From contig JBBAQX010000002.1 in assembly GCA_040400085.1 (NCBI GenBank), positions 1-64,000 on the forward strand: DNA of 64,000 nucleotides, in the 5' to 3' direction. Source of the DNA: HNR sp040400085. GTDB taxonomy: Bacteria; Actinomycetota; Actinomycetes; Actinomycetales; Microbacteriaceae. A program made the translations under genes and the position numbers. Shown here piece after piece: positions 14,298 through 20,767 of the stretch. The stretch's first letter is position 1; each line of letters begins with the position of its first letter. The notes under the pieces are model-generated. The model was not told the DNA's origin, made no database searches, and was given only the letters and a program-made list of their open reading frames with translations.

Positions 14298-14326
14298 TTG
14301 ACACCATAGGTGATTCGGTGTAGTCT
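14298..14326 (+). promoter_or_regulatory. Sigma70-like early promoter
   Basis: TTGACA, 17 bases, TAGTCT. ACACC after the -35 mirrors GGTGT before the -10, as at 7908 and 9374. Confidence 0.75.
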
Positions 14327-14350
14327 GGTTCCATCAAGAGGAGAACCGTA

Positions 14351-15130
14351 ATGGACATTAGCAGAATGACCCCGGAGCAGATGCTCGCCCAGGCCGAGGC
14401 CCTCAAGCAGGCGGCAGCTAAGAAGGCCGACGAGCAGAAGAACCAGGCGGCCCGTGAGGAGGCCGAACGCAAGGCCGCCGAGGAAAGGATTGCCCGCCGC
14501 GCCCGTGAGGACCATGTTTTCCAGAAGCGTCTCCTCGCCCACATCCAGAAGCCGCTGGCCGACCGCGGTGTGAATCTCTTCATCAACGAGCTGAAGAACT
14601 TCCACTTCAAGGCAACCCCCTCCGACACCGTTCCCGAGGGAATTCACGGCGATCCGAACATCGCCATTCGCCGTCAGACCGAGGTCGGCCGCAGCGGCCG
14701 CAACTGGCGCCGTTCCTCCACCGAGACGGGTCGCTACGAGATCATCATCGGTGACTACGGCAAGCGGGTACGCTTCGTTGAGAAGAAGGACGGATCCTTG
14801 AATGTGCAGGGCATCGTCGACGCCGTGTACTCCGCGGCTTCCCAGGTAATTGCCTTCGCCAAGTCGCAACAGCTCTACCGGACATCCCAGCGCGTCGTTG
14901 AGGGTCTCAACTCCCACTTCCCCGGCGGCTACTTCTCCTCCTCGGACTTCAAGTACGGGGTTGCCTATCGCGAGCGCCGTCCCGTCACCTTCCGCGGCAA
15001 GGCCCTCGGTTCCGTCGACTTCGACGGCGACGTGGAGATCGCATCCCGCCTGGTCGAGCTGGACAAGAAGACCACCGAGTCCATAGGCGCCATCCATAAG
15101 CTCATCACCGATAAGGAACTGAAGAAGTGA
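14351..15130 (+). CDS. Hypothetical coiled-coil protein
   Basis: A 259-residue protein. Residues about 8-60 are an Ala/Glu/Lys/Arg-rich coiled coil; the rest is globular and basic (GRSGRNWRRSSTETGRYEI, FVEKKDGSLNVQGIVDAVY). It precedes the DNA ligase with a 4-base overlap and shares its promoter at 14298, so a role in DNA metabolism is possible. I know no family. ATG follows AGAGGAGAACC. Confidence 0.72.
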   Translation: MDISRMTPEQMLAQAEALKQAAAKKADEQKNQAAREEAERKAAEERIARRAREDHVFQKRLLAHIQKPLADRGVNLFINELKNFHFKATPSDTVPEGIHGDPNIAIRRQTEVGRSGRNWRRSSTETGRYEIIIGDYGKRVRFVEKKDGSLNVQGIVDAVYSAASQVIAFAKSQQLYRTSQRVVEGLNSHFPGGYFSSSDFKYGVAYRERRPVTFRGKALGSVDFDGDVEIASRLVELDKKTTESIGAIHKLITDKELKK

Positions 15131-16215
15131 TCAAGTACGACACACTGTACCACATCGACGACAACGGCAACGTGCGTGTGTGGTGGATGGAGCGGGAGAA
15201 CGACCGATACCGCGCGATCTCAGGCATCGAGGGTGGGCAGCTCGTCACGTCCGAGTGGAAGTACACCGAGCCAAAGAACGTCGGTCGATCCAATGCGACC
15301 ACCGGGGCACAGCAGGCCGAGGCCGAGGTCGAGTCACAGTACACCAAGAAGCTCGACCGCAAGTACACCCGCACCAAGGAATCTGCCGGACGCTCGAACA
15401 TCATCGAGCCGATGCTTGCCGACAAGTACAAGGGATGGGACCGCAAGTGGGGTTCCGTCTTCTCCCAGCCGAAACTCGACGGCATGCGCTGCATAGCCAC
15501 CCGCAGCGGCATGTTCTCGCGGCAGGGAAAGCCCGTGGTCACAGTCCCTCACATCGCGGAACAGTTGCGCCCGTTCTTCGAGGCCAACCCCGACGCCGTG
15601 CTCGACGGCGAACTGTACAATCACGATCTTCGTGACAACTTCAACGAACTCATCTCCATCGCCAGGCAGTCCAAGCCGTCGACCGAGGACCTCAAGCGGT
15701 CCGCCTCCGTCATTCAGTACCATGTCTACGATCAGATCGGCCCCGATAAGTTCGGCGTTCGTCATCACAACCTCATCCGCGAGTTGCGGGGACCGTCAAT
15801 CGTCATCGTCACCACGACACGACTGGAGTCCGAGGAGGCGCTCGACTTCCAGTACGGCGAGCTGCTCAAGAACGGCTATGAAGGCCAGATGATCCGACTC
15901 GACGCTCCGTACGAACAGAAGCGCTCCAAGCGTCTTCTCAAACGCAAGGAGTTCAGCGACGAGGAGTTCGAGGTCATCGAGTTGGTCGAGGGAGTCGGCA
16001 ACTGGGCGGGCTACGCCAAGAGCGTGCACTGCAGGAACCCCGCCGGCCGCGACTTCCACGCGGGTATCAAAGGCTCTCAGGAATTCACCAGGGAGCTCCT
16101 GAAGCGGAATCCTCCGCCGCGGACGGTTACCGTCCGCTATCAGAACGTCACACCGGACGGGTCCCTACGCTTCCCCATTGCGGTCGCGTTCTATGATAAG
16201 GAAAGGGACGTATGA
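15127..16215 (+). CDS. ATP-dependent DNA ligase with N-terminal WGR-like domain
   Basis: A 362-residue protein. Residues about 1-90 (YHIDDNGNVRVWWMERENDRYR, then a SEWKYTEPKNVGRSNATT segment) resemble a WGR domain, a DNA-end binding module known from PARP proteins. The catalytic part has motif I K116-L-D-G, motif III D160-G-E-L, motif IV E252-G-Q-M and motif V around LLKRK (K272/K274), then a C-terminal OB-like domain including GNWAGYAKSVHCR. It should seal nicks during replication or repair. GTG start overlaps the preceding stop. The next genes include DenV, suggesting a DNA repair operon. Confidence 0.85.
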   Translation: MIKYDTLYHIDDNGNVRVWWMERENDRYRAISGIEGGQLVTSEWKYTEPKNVGRSNATTGAQQAEAEVESQYTKKLDRKYTRTKESAGRSNIIEPMLADKYKGWDRKWGSVFSQPKLDGMRCIATRSGMFSRQGKPVVTVPHIAEQLRPFFEANPDAVLDGELYNHDLRDNFNELISIARQSKPSTEDLKRSASVIQYHVYDQIGPDKFGVRHHNLIRELRGPSIVIVTTTRLESEEALDFQYGELLKNGYEGQMIRLDAPYEQKRSKRLLKRKEFSDEEFEVIELVEGVGNWAGYAKSVHCRNPAGRDFHAGIKGSQEFTRELLKRNPPPRTVTVRYQNVTPDGSLRFPIAVAFYDKERDV

Positions 16216-16385
16216 AACGGAAATCGCCCGAGGACTCCCAGACGTTTGTCGCGCGTCTTACTGGGCAGGCCGTGCTGAATCTTGGCAAGGGATTGAGCTT
16301 TCGTGATATAGTCTCGGCCATTGTCTTTGAAACACTTGCCTGGCGCATCGCTTGGGACGAACATGACAAGAAAGAGAAGCAGTGA
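16212..16385 (+). CDS. Hypothetical small protein
   Basis: A 57-residue frame between ligase and DenV, with ATGA overlap at the start and GTGA overlap at the end. It has a helical centre (FRDIVSAIVFETLAWRIAW) and charged ends. Too short to assign, but the overlaps on both sides and use of all available space support it. Confidence 0.62.
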   Translation: MKRKSPEDSQTFVARLTGQAVLNLGKGLSFRDIVSAIVFETLAWRIAWDEHDKKEKQ

Positions 16386-16780
16386 CCCGCATTAACCTCG
16401 TCCCGCCGTCATCACTGCACTATAAGCACCTGGTGGCCGAGTACCGCGAGATCTCCAGAGTGTACGCCCTCGCAAAGTCGTGGGCGGAGCGTGGTAAGGA
16501 CACCAAGATCCCTCCCGAGTACACGCTGGGCAAGGGGCACGTCGCCTTCTTCTACGACAAGCTGGGGTTCATCCGCGACCGATACCAGCAGCTTATTGAC
16601 GAAATGCGGCGGCGCGGGTATACTGTGAACTATCCGCAACTACCCGACGGCCTTCCTAAGAATCTCTTCGGCCCATACGCTCCGACCGAGGAAGCCATTA
16701 GGATCAACCGTCAACGCATCGACGAGAGTCTTGAGCGTATGCAGTCAGGAGAGACCGATGAAGAAGTACACAGAGATTGA
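16382..16780 (+). CDS. denV: Pyrimidine dimer DNA glycosylase/AP lyase (endonuclease V, DenV)
   Basis: A 132-residue homologue of T4 DenV, which cuts DNA at UV-induced cyclobutane dimers. It starts MTRINLV; after Met removal Thr2 is the catalytic N-terminal nucleophile. Glu23 lies in HLVAEYREI as in T4, and the LGKGHVAFFYDKL block (about 50-62) and the QQLIDEMRRRGY helix are conserved. T4 DenV (138 residues) ends with an aromatic/basic WYKYYGK tail that helps bind DNA; here the end is acidic and polar (SGETDEEVHRD), so the tail is missing or replaced. GTG start overlaps the preceding stop. Confidence 0.9.
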   Translation: MTRINLVPPSSLHYKHLVAEYREISRVYALAKSWAERGKDTKIPPEYTLGKGHVAFFYDKLGFIRDRYQQLIDEMRRRGYTVNYPQLPDGLPKNLFGPYAPTEEAIRINRQRIDESLERMQSGETDEEVHRD

Positions 16781-16820
16781 TGTCGACGAACTGGAAGCCG
16801 AAAAGGCGTGTAAGCCATGA
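16758..16820 (+). CDS. Possible 20-residue peptide
   Basis: An ATG with a good ribosome binding site (AGGAGA) inside the end of denV reads MKKYTEIDVDELEAEKACKP and stops in an ATGA overlap with the next gene. It could be a genuine micropeptide or just a ribosome-loading reading frame for the next gene. Confidence 0.35.
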   Translation: MKKYTEIDVDELEAEKACKP

Positions 16821-17224
16821 GCATCAGAGTCAAGAACCTCCTCAGGCTAGCCTCCATAGTGGAGGAGCTGGAGCACGACAACAACGACCTGCGCGAGAAA
16901 ACCTGCGGGTTCTGCATGGACTACCTTAAGTACCACTGCGGGGCGCCATCGTGCATTGCGGGATGGGCGGCAGCGCAGGCAATGGAACGCAAGAAGCTCG
17001 GTTCGCTGAAGGACGAGACCGTCACCGCCGCCGAATGGTTGGGCCTTGACTACAAGTGGGCATGCGCGAACGTCTTCTTTCCGGTCGAGCAGAATTGGTG
17101 CGACATTTCGCCCAAGCGAGCGGCCCACGTCCTGAGGACCATCGCCAAGGCCGGGGACGACTACAAGAGACTCAACATGCGCTCCGCGTGGACAGGAAGG
17201 GTGGCTCAACCCCGTAAGAAGTAG
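16817..17224 (+). CDS. Hypothetical protein with Cys-rich CIAGWA motif
   Basis: A 135-residue protein. The middle has CGFCMDYLKYHCG followed by PSCIAGWAAAQ (about 31-60), a pattern found in widespread small phage and bacterial proteins of unknown function with a C-G-x-x-x-C-I-A-G-W core. The several Cys and His may bind zinc. The second half has AAEWLGLDY and RAAHVLRTIA helices. The function is unknown. Confidence 0.72.
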   Translation: MSIRVKNLLRLASIVEELEHDNNDLREKTCGFCMDYLKYHCGAPSCIAGWAAAQAMERKKLGSLKDETVTAAEWLGLDYKWACANVFFPVEQNWCDISPKRAAHVLRTIAKAGDDYKRLNMRSAWTGRVAQPRKK

Positions 17225-17227
17225 TGC

Positions 17228-17485
17228 ATGACTAAACTCGATGACTATCCCGAGGCATACAACGTTGTCGACTTTCCGTATCGCGTCTATCAGTACGACG
17301 ACAATAATGTGGCCTTTCAGTCGCGTAAGACCCGTCAGATCCGTCTTGCGCCGAGGAGCTCGGTCTCTGGGATAATGGTCGGGAAACCCGTAGTAGTGAG
17401 GATTCGAAAGAACGACAATCTCCTCCTCATTGCATTCCTCGCGTTCGTTGTATTCTTCCTCTGTCTGGTGATTGTATTCCGATGA
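17228..17485 (+). CDS. Small protein with C-terminal membrane anchor
   Basis: An 85-residue protein with a soluble beta-rich first part and a single C-terminal transmembrane helix (about 62-84, LLLIAFLAFVVFFLCLVIVF). The stop overlaps the next ATG (ATGA). Tail-anchored layout; no family recognised. Confidence 0.72.
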   Translation: MTKLDDYPEAYNVVDFPYRVYQYDDNNVAFQSRKTRQIRLAPRSSVSGIMVGKPVVVRIRKNDNLLLIAFLAFVVFFLCLVIVFR

Positions 17486-17778
17486 AAACCATATACAAGT
17501 ATAAGCTTGACACCGCGTTCCTTGCTCCTACGGTGAGGCACATGGTGCCCATGCATCAGGGAGCGGAGATCCTGCACATTGCACTGGACTACGACGGTTC
17601 GCTTGCAGTGTGGGCATTCGTCGAATCCGATAATGAAATGGAGAAGAGGGAGTTCTATTCGTTCTGGACTGGGAACCAAATGCCGAGCGTTCCAATGAAG
17701 CATCTGACCACCATCCTGTCGCCTATCGGCATCGTCCTACATCTTTTCGAACCAATCCCGGTCGAAACGGTCTACTAA
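17482..17778 (+). CDS. DUF7352-like small phage protein
   Basis: A 98-residue protein with the pattern TIYKYKLD, HQGAEILHIALDYDGSLAVWAFV and FYSFWTGNQMP. It resembles small phage proteins of the DUF7352 type (K-Y-x-L, then G-A-x-I-L-x-[VI]-x, then L-x-x-W-A-x-V). The function of that family is not known. ATG overlaps the previous stop. Confidence 0.68.
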   Translation: MKTIYKYKLDTAFLAPTVRHMVPMHQGAEILHIALDYDGSLAVWAFVESDNEMEKREFYSFWTGNQMPSVPMKHLTTILSPIGIVLHLFEPIPVETVY

Positions 17779-17791
17779 AGAGGAGTTCATT

Positions 17792-18019
17792 ATGAAAAAG
17801 ACAAAGAAGATCTACATCACGGCCCTACTGACTGCAGTGTCGGGGGCCGCGATAGTGAGTGAGGCAAAGGCCGAGCCGAAACTCGACGAGCAGTGTATGT
17901 CCCGTCCCCTGTACGATAACTACAAGCTTATCGAGCAGGCGTGCGATGCGTTCACTCCGCCAGAACAGGCCAACCCAACTAACCGCACGGGTCCATCCGA
18001 CGGAGGATACAGCTCATGA
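17792..18019 (+). CDS. Small exported protein with signal peptide
   Basis: A 75-residue protein. It has a basic start (MKKTKK), a hydrophobic core (IYITALLTAVSGAAIV) and a probable signal peptidase I site after SEAKA (about residue 27). The mature part is about 48 residues with two cysteines and a Pro/Ser/Gly-rich end. It should be periplasmic, perhaps modifying the envelope or blocking superinfection; the role is inferred only from location. Strong ribosome binding site AGAGGAG. Confidence 0.72.
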   Translation: MKKTKKIYITALLTAVSGAAIVSEAKAEPKLDEQCMSRPLYDNYKLIEQACDAFTPPEQANPTNRTGPSDGGYSS

Positions 18020-18291
18020 GCGAGGACGAAATGTCGAAAAAGAAACCGGAAGCTAAGGGACCACCGAAGCCGATGATGTGGGTGTACTTCGTTGCCTACA
18101 CCATGCCGTCACCGAGCGGTCCGATCATCAGCCGGCGCGAGGTAAAGCTGGATAAGTCCATCCGCTCCATCGCCGACATTGATCGCGTGGAGAAGATGAT
18201 CCAGGACTCGTTGAACACCAAGGTCGTGGTCGTCACGGGTTTCCAGTACCTGCGGAACGAACCCATCAAGACAGAGACCCCGGAAGAGTAA
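18016..18291 (+). CDS. Hypothetical protein
   Basis: A 91-residue soluble protein with a basic Pro-rich start, the strand-like MMWVYFVAYTMP and a helix-strand end (VEKMIQDSLNTKVVVVTGF). ATG overlaps the upstream stop. No family recognised. A GC-rich CCCCGG/CCGGGG hairpin spans its stop and may terminate this early operon before the late promoter at 18301. Confidence 0.68.
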   Translation: MSEDEMSKKKPEAKGPPKPMMWVYFVAYTMPSPSGPIISRREVKLDKSIRSIADIDRVEKMIQDSLNTKVVVVTGFQYLRNEPIKTETPEE

Positions 18292-18300
18292 ACCGGGGAT

Positions 18301-18308
18301 TATAAATT
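18301..18308 (+). promoter_or_regulatory. Late promoter box before the channel module
   Basis: TATAAATT, 24 bases before the ATG at 18325, with TTAGGAG as ribosome binding site between them. Confidence 0.5.
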
Positions 18309-18324
18309 GGGTTAGGAGAATGAC

Positions 18325-18840
18325 ATGATACCCAATGAAATATTCCAAAGGCCTCTGATTGCGGCCCTAGTCGTCGACGGACTGGCAGCAACGGGTCTAT
18401 TCTGGCTTCACTATTCCAGCGTCCTCGCTCGAGTCATTGCGACCGACCATACCTACATGGCCGCCTCAATCATCGCCGTCTTCGCCTATCTCATGGTGGC
18501 GACGACAATGATGGCGTGGGAACTCAACCGTTTCATCGCGAATAAGATCGACGTGTCGGACATCGCCACGTCGCTCTACTTCACTAAGTTCGACGTCGTC
18601 GCATTCCTCACCTTCATGCTTCCGACCATGGGCTTCCTTGGTACAGTCGCCGGCCTTGCGGCGTTGATGAACGCGACTCAGGGGATCGACACCGAAACCT
18701 TCGCCAGCGTGGTCAGTGATAAGACGAGCGCTGCGCTGTTTCCAACGGCAGCAGGTCTGGTCGCATTCATGCTGCTGAGTTTCAAGCGCTTCCTGCTCAC
18801 CCATTCATTCAGGATCCACGGCTTTGCACGGGAACTATGA
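18325..18840 (+). CDS. TolQ/ExbB/MotA-like proton channel subunit
   Basis: A 171-residue membrane protein with about four helices (roughly 8-28, 44-66, 88-110, 132-152). The third carries LPTMGFLGTVAGLAALMNA and the fourth ALFPTAAGLVAFM. These match the two signature segments of the MotA/TolQ/ExbB family (G-[FL]-[LF]-G-T-V-x-G and T-A-x-G-L). Such proteins form the pentameric proton channel that powers TolR, ExbD or MotB. The next gene has the expected partner features. A late box precedes it, so it may act at lysis, envelope penetration or superinfection control; this is unproven. Confidence 0.78.
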   Translation: MIPNEIFQRPLIAALVVDGLAATGLFWLHYSSVLARVIATDHTYMAASIIAVFAYLMVATTMMAWELNRFIANKIDVSDIATSLYFTKFDVVAFLTFMLPTMGFLGTVAGLAALMNATQGIDTETFASVVSDKTSAALFPTAAGLVAFMLLSFKRFLLTHSFRIHGFAREL

Positions 18841-19492
18841 CGGATACGAGTCGCCCGTAACCCTCTCGGACATCATGCTGAAGATGGTTATGGTTCTCTT
18901 TGTCCTCTGGCTCGCGGCCGAGATCATGGCCAAGAAGAAGCACGAGGAAGCCAACATCCAGAAGAAGGCCGAGTTCATCGCCACCGCCGAGTGGAACAAG
19001 GACAGGGATCCCAACGTCGACTGTGACGTGGATCTCTGGGCCAGGGATCCCGACGGCAACACCGTGTACTTCTCCCACAAGGAAGGCACGGGCATGAACA
19101 TCGAGAGGGACGACCTCGGTGCCCGTAATGACACCATCGTGAACTCCTCCGGACAGATGGTCCCGAACCCCGAGGACAAGGAATACTGGTACCTGCGCGT
19201 CATCAAGCCGGGCGAGTACTCCATCAACGTTCACCTCTACGGTTGCAAGTACAATGATGTGTACAGCAGCCAGACGCGCGTGCGCAACTTGCCCGTGGAC
19301 GTCGAACTCATTAAGTTGAACCCACGTATGCAGATCGTGGATCGAAGGACCGTGATCCTCGAGAAGGTCTGGGACGAGAAGACGGCGTTCAACTTCACTC
19401 TCGATTCAATGGGCAACGTCGTGTCGGTGACTCAGATCCAAGTCAAGATGGTCGAGACGGCACAGACGCCCGGAGGACCCAACAGTCAATGA
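18824..19492 (+). CDS. TolR/ExbD/MotB-like single-pass subunit
   Basis: A 222-residue protein with a short N-terminal cytoplasmic part, one membrane helix (about 15-37) and a large extracytoplasmic domain. The helix begins LSDIMLKMVMVLF; the Asp16 at its start followed by I-M-L mirrors the essential proton-carrying Asp of TolR/ExbD/MotB (D-V-M-L). The soluble part is beta-rich (CDVDLWARDPDGNTVYF, GEYSINVHLYGCKY) and lacks an obvious OmpA-type peptidoglycan domain. I chose TTG at 18824, nine bases after AGGA and inside the end of the channel gene; the next Met (18875) would remove the key Asp. Confidence 0.7.
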   Translation: MHGNYDGYESPVTLSDIMLKMVMVLFVLWLAAEIMAKKKHEEANIQKKAEFIATAEWNKDRDPNVDCDVDLWARDPDGNTVYFSHKEGTGMNIERDDLGARNDTIVNSSGQMVPNPEDKEYWYLRVIKPGEYSINVHLYGCKYNDVYSSQTRVRNLPVDVELIKLNPRMQIVDRRTVILEKVWDEKTAFNFTLDSMGNVVSVTQIQVKMVETAQTPGGPNSQ

Positions 19493-20121
19493 ACCCTCTC
19501 GTTCTCTACTTTCTCTTCACCACGGTGGTCGTCGCGTATCTCATGATGCGCGTGGAGGGAGCCGTTCTCTCCAAAGTGATCGTCCTCACCGTCATGTTCT
19601 ACATCTCCAGCGCCATCTGGTTCAGCTTCTCCTCGTACAAGGGATGGCCGACGGATCGCCCAGCGACTGAGGATGCCGTCATAATGAGCGTGGTCATCTT
19701 CGATAAGACGAAGAGCAATCCCGGCGCCATCTACGTCACCGCCATTCCCTGCAGCGGCAGCGTCAGTGAGTGTCAGGAGTATTCCGTGGACGACGGATTG
19801 CTGTCCAAGCTTTCTCCCTATAAGGTGTTCGGATACGTACCGAAGGCCCGTAACACGCCGAAGCTGTTCGAGTTCCCGTACACCGAGGCCAACCGCAAGG
19901 CCTTCTCGGAGGCACGAGACAACATTGCGAATGGTGGACGCTCGACCATGAAGGGAATGAAGGGTAAGCAGGGTGAAGGCAAGGGCGACGGTTCGGGCCA
20001 GCCGACGGGAATCGACAAGGCCGGCATGAACGGCGGACCCGACGGCCAGGAGAACGCAAGCATCGACGACGCCCCCATGATCGTTAACGAAGGACCGCAG
20101 GATCTACTGAGGAAGGACTGA
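19489..20121 (+). CDS. Two-helix membrane protein of the channel module
   Basis: A 210-residue protein with two N-terminal membrane helices (about 3-22 and 27-48), a soluble domain with a possible disulfide (AIPCSGSVSECQEY) and a low-complexity Gly/Lys/Asp-rich tail (about 150-200). The ATG overlaps the previous stop (ATGA), so it is made together with the TolQ- and TolR-like subunits and probably belongs to the same complex. I recognise no family. Confidence 0.72.
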   Translation: MNPLVLYFLFTTVVVAYLMMRVEGAVLSKVIVLTVMFYISSAIWFSFSSYKGWPTDRPATEDAVIMSVVIFDKTKSNPGAIYVTAIPCSGSVSECQEYSVDDGLLSKLSPYKVFGYVPKARNTPKLFEFPYTEANRKAFSEARDNIANGGRSTMKGMKGKQGEGKGDGSGQPTGIDKAGMNGGPDGQENASIDDAPMIVNEGPQDLLRKD

Positions 20122-20123
20122 TT

Positions 20124-20305
20124 ATGACACCTGATGAAGTGTACGCGGGCTTTGCCTGCGTCGACAGCAATGTGAATACCTCGGACATCGAGGAGTACTG
20201 CGCTGGGGTGACATCTATGGCGACAATGCAGCCGCCGCCATCCGCGCGCTCAAGATTACCACTTCGGAGGCGCACCCCGGCGGCCCGCTCTTCACTCTCG
20301 ATTGA
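20124..20305 (+). pseudogene. Small gene with apparent one-base frameshift
   Basis: An ATG with AGGAAGG upstream reads MTPDEVYAGFACVDSNVNTSDIEEY. The sequence then becomes unconvincing in this frame (Pro/Arg-rich), while the -1 frame reads LRWGDIYGDNAAAA then IRALKITTSEAHPGG and stops at 20303-20305. One missing base near 20200 (TACTGCGC versus TACCTGCGC) would restore one 60-residue protein. This may be a sequencing or assembly error, a real mutation, or a frameshift signal. The zero-frame reading would run to 20321 across the convergent gp4/50 gene. Confidence 0.5.
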
Positions 20306-20720
20306 TGTCCTTCTCGGTTAGGATGACGAACTCCCAACCGTTGCGTCGACAGAACTCGCGGGCGGCCTCCCACTTGGCCTTGTTGGTCGCCCACGTCAAC
20401 TCCTCCGTAATGATGGACTGACGCTTCTTACCCTTCTTGTGAACCGGCGGGGACGACTCCTTCGCCGGTTTCACTTCGACCATCATGGTCTTCCCGTCCT
20501 TCCTCTGGACGACAAAGTCCGGAAAGTACCGGGCCGGTCTCTGCTTAACGGGATTGTAGTAGGGCACGACCAGCTCCTCACTGGCCCATCTGATCACCGA
20601 CTCGTTGGTGTCGAACTTTCGCATCACCTTGAGTTCCAAAGAAGACCGATAGACGATCGAGGTGGGGTCGCCCGCGTACTTCTGTGGATTCTTCGGTCTG
20701 AACTTTCCCCGCCAGGCCAT
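20292..20720 (-). CDS. 4: Head completion protein gp4/gp50-like
   Basis: A 142-residue protein starting MAWRGKFRPKNPQKYAGDP, then YRSSLELKVMRKFD, RWASEELVVPYYNP and RYFPDFVV, which is the T4 gp4 (also called gp50) head-completion family. The fold resembles TnsA/restriction-type nucleases; the E-L, P-D and E-V-K residues (SSLELK, YFPDF, VEVKPA) are in place. Gp4 acts on filled heads before tail attachment. I use the ATG at 20718-20720, where similarity begins; the frame is open further upstream. Convergent with the frameshifted small gene. Confidence 0.85.
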   Translation of the reverse strand: MAWRGKFRPKNPQKYAGDPTSIVYRSSLELKVMRKFDTNESVIRWASEELVVPYYNPVKQRPARYFPDFVVQRKDGKTMMVEVKPAKESSPPVHKKGKKRQSIITEELTWATNKAKWEAAREFCRRNGWEFVILTEKDINRE

Positions 20721-20729
20721 GACGTCACC

Positions 20730-20737
20730 TATAAATA
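20730..20737 (+). promoter_or_regulatory. Late promoter for gp48-gp53-gp27-gp5 operon
   Basis: Exact TATAAATA, 38 bases before the GTG at 20768, with AGGAAG as ribosome binding site. Confidence 0.65.
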
Positions 20738-20767
20738 TCCCGGTTCCAATATTTAGGAAGAGTCCCG

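Noticed and set aside
18278..18298. CCCCGG/CCGGGG hairpin as a firm terminator
   Set aside because: The stem is only six bases with a nine-base loop and no T tract follows. It is mentioned with the neighbouring gene but not called.
18325..19492. Complete Zorya defence system
   Set aside because: Only the channel-like pair is similar; no ZorC, ZorD or ZorE-type helicase or nuclease gene is adjacent, and the TolR-like protein lacks an evident peptidoglycan-binding domain.
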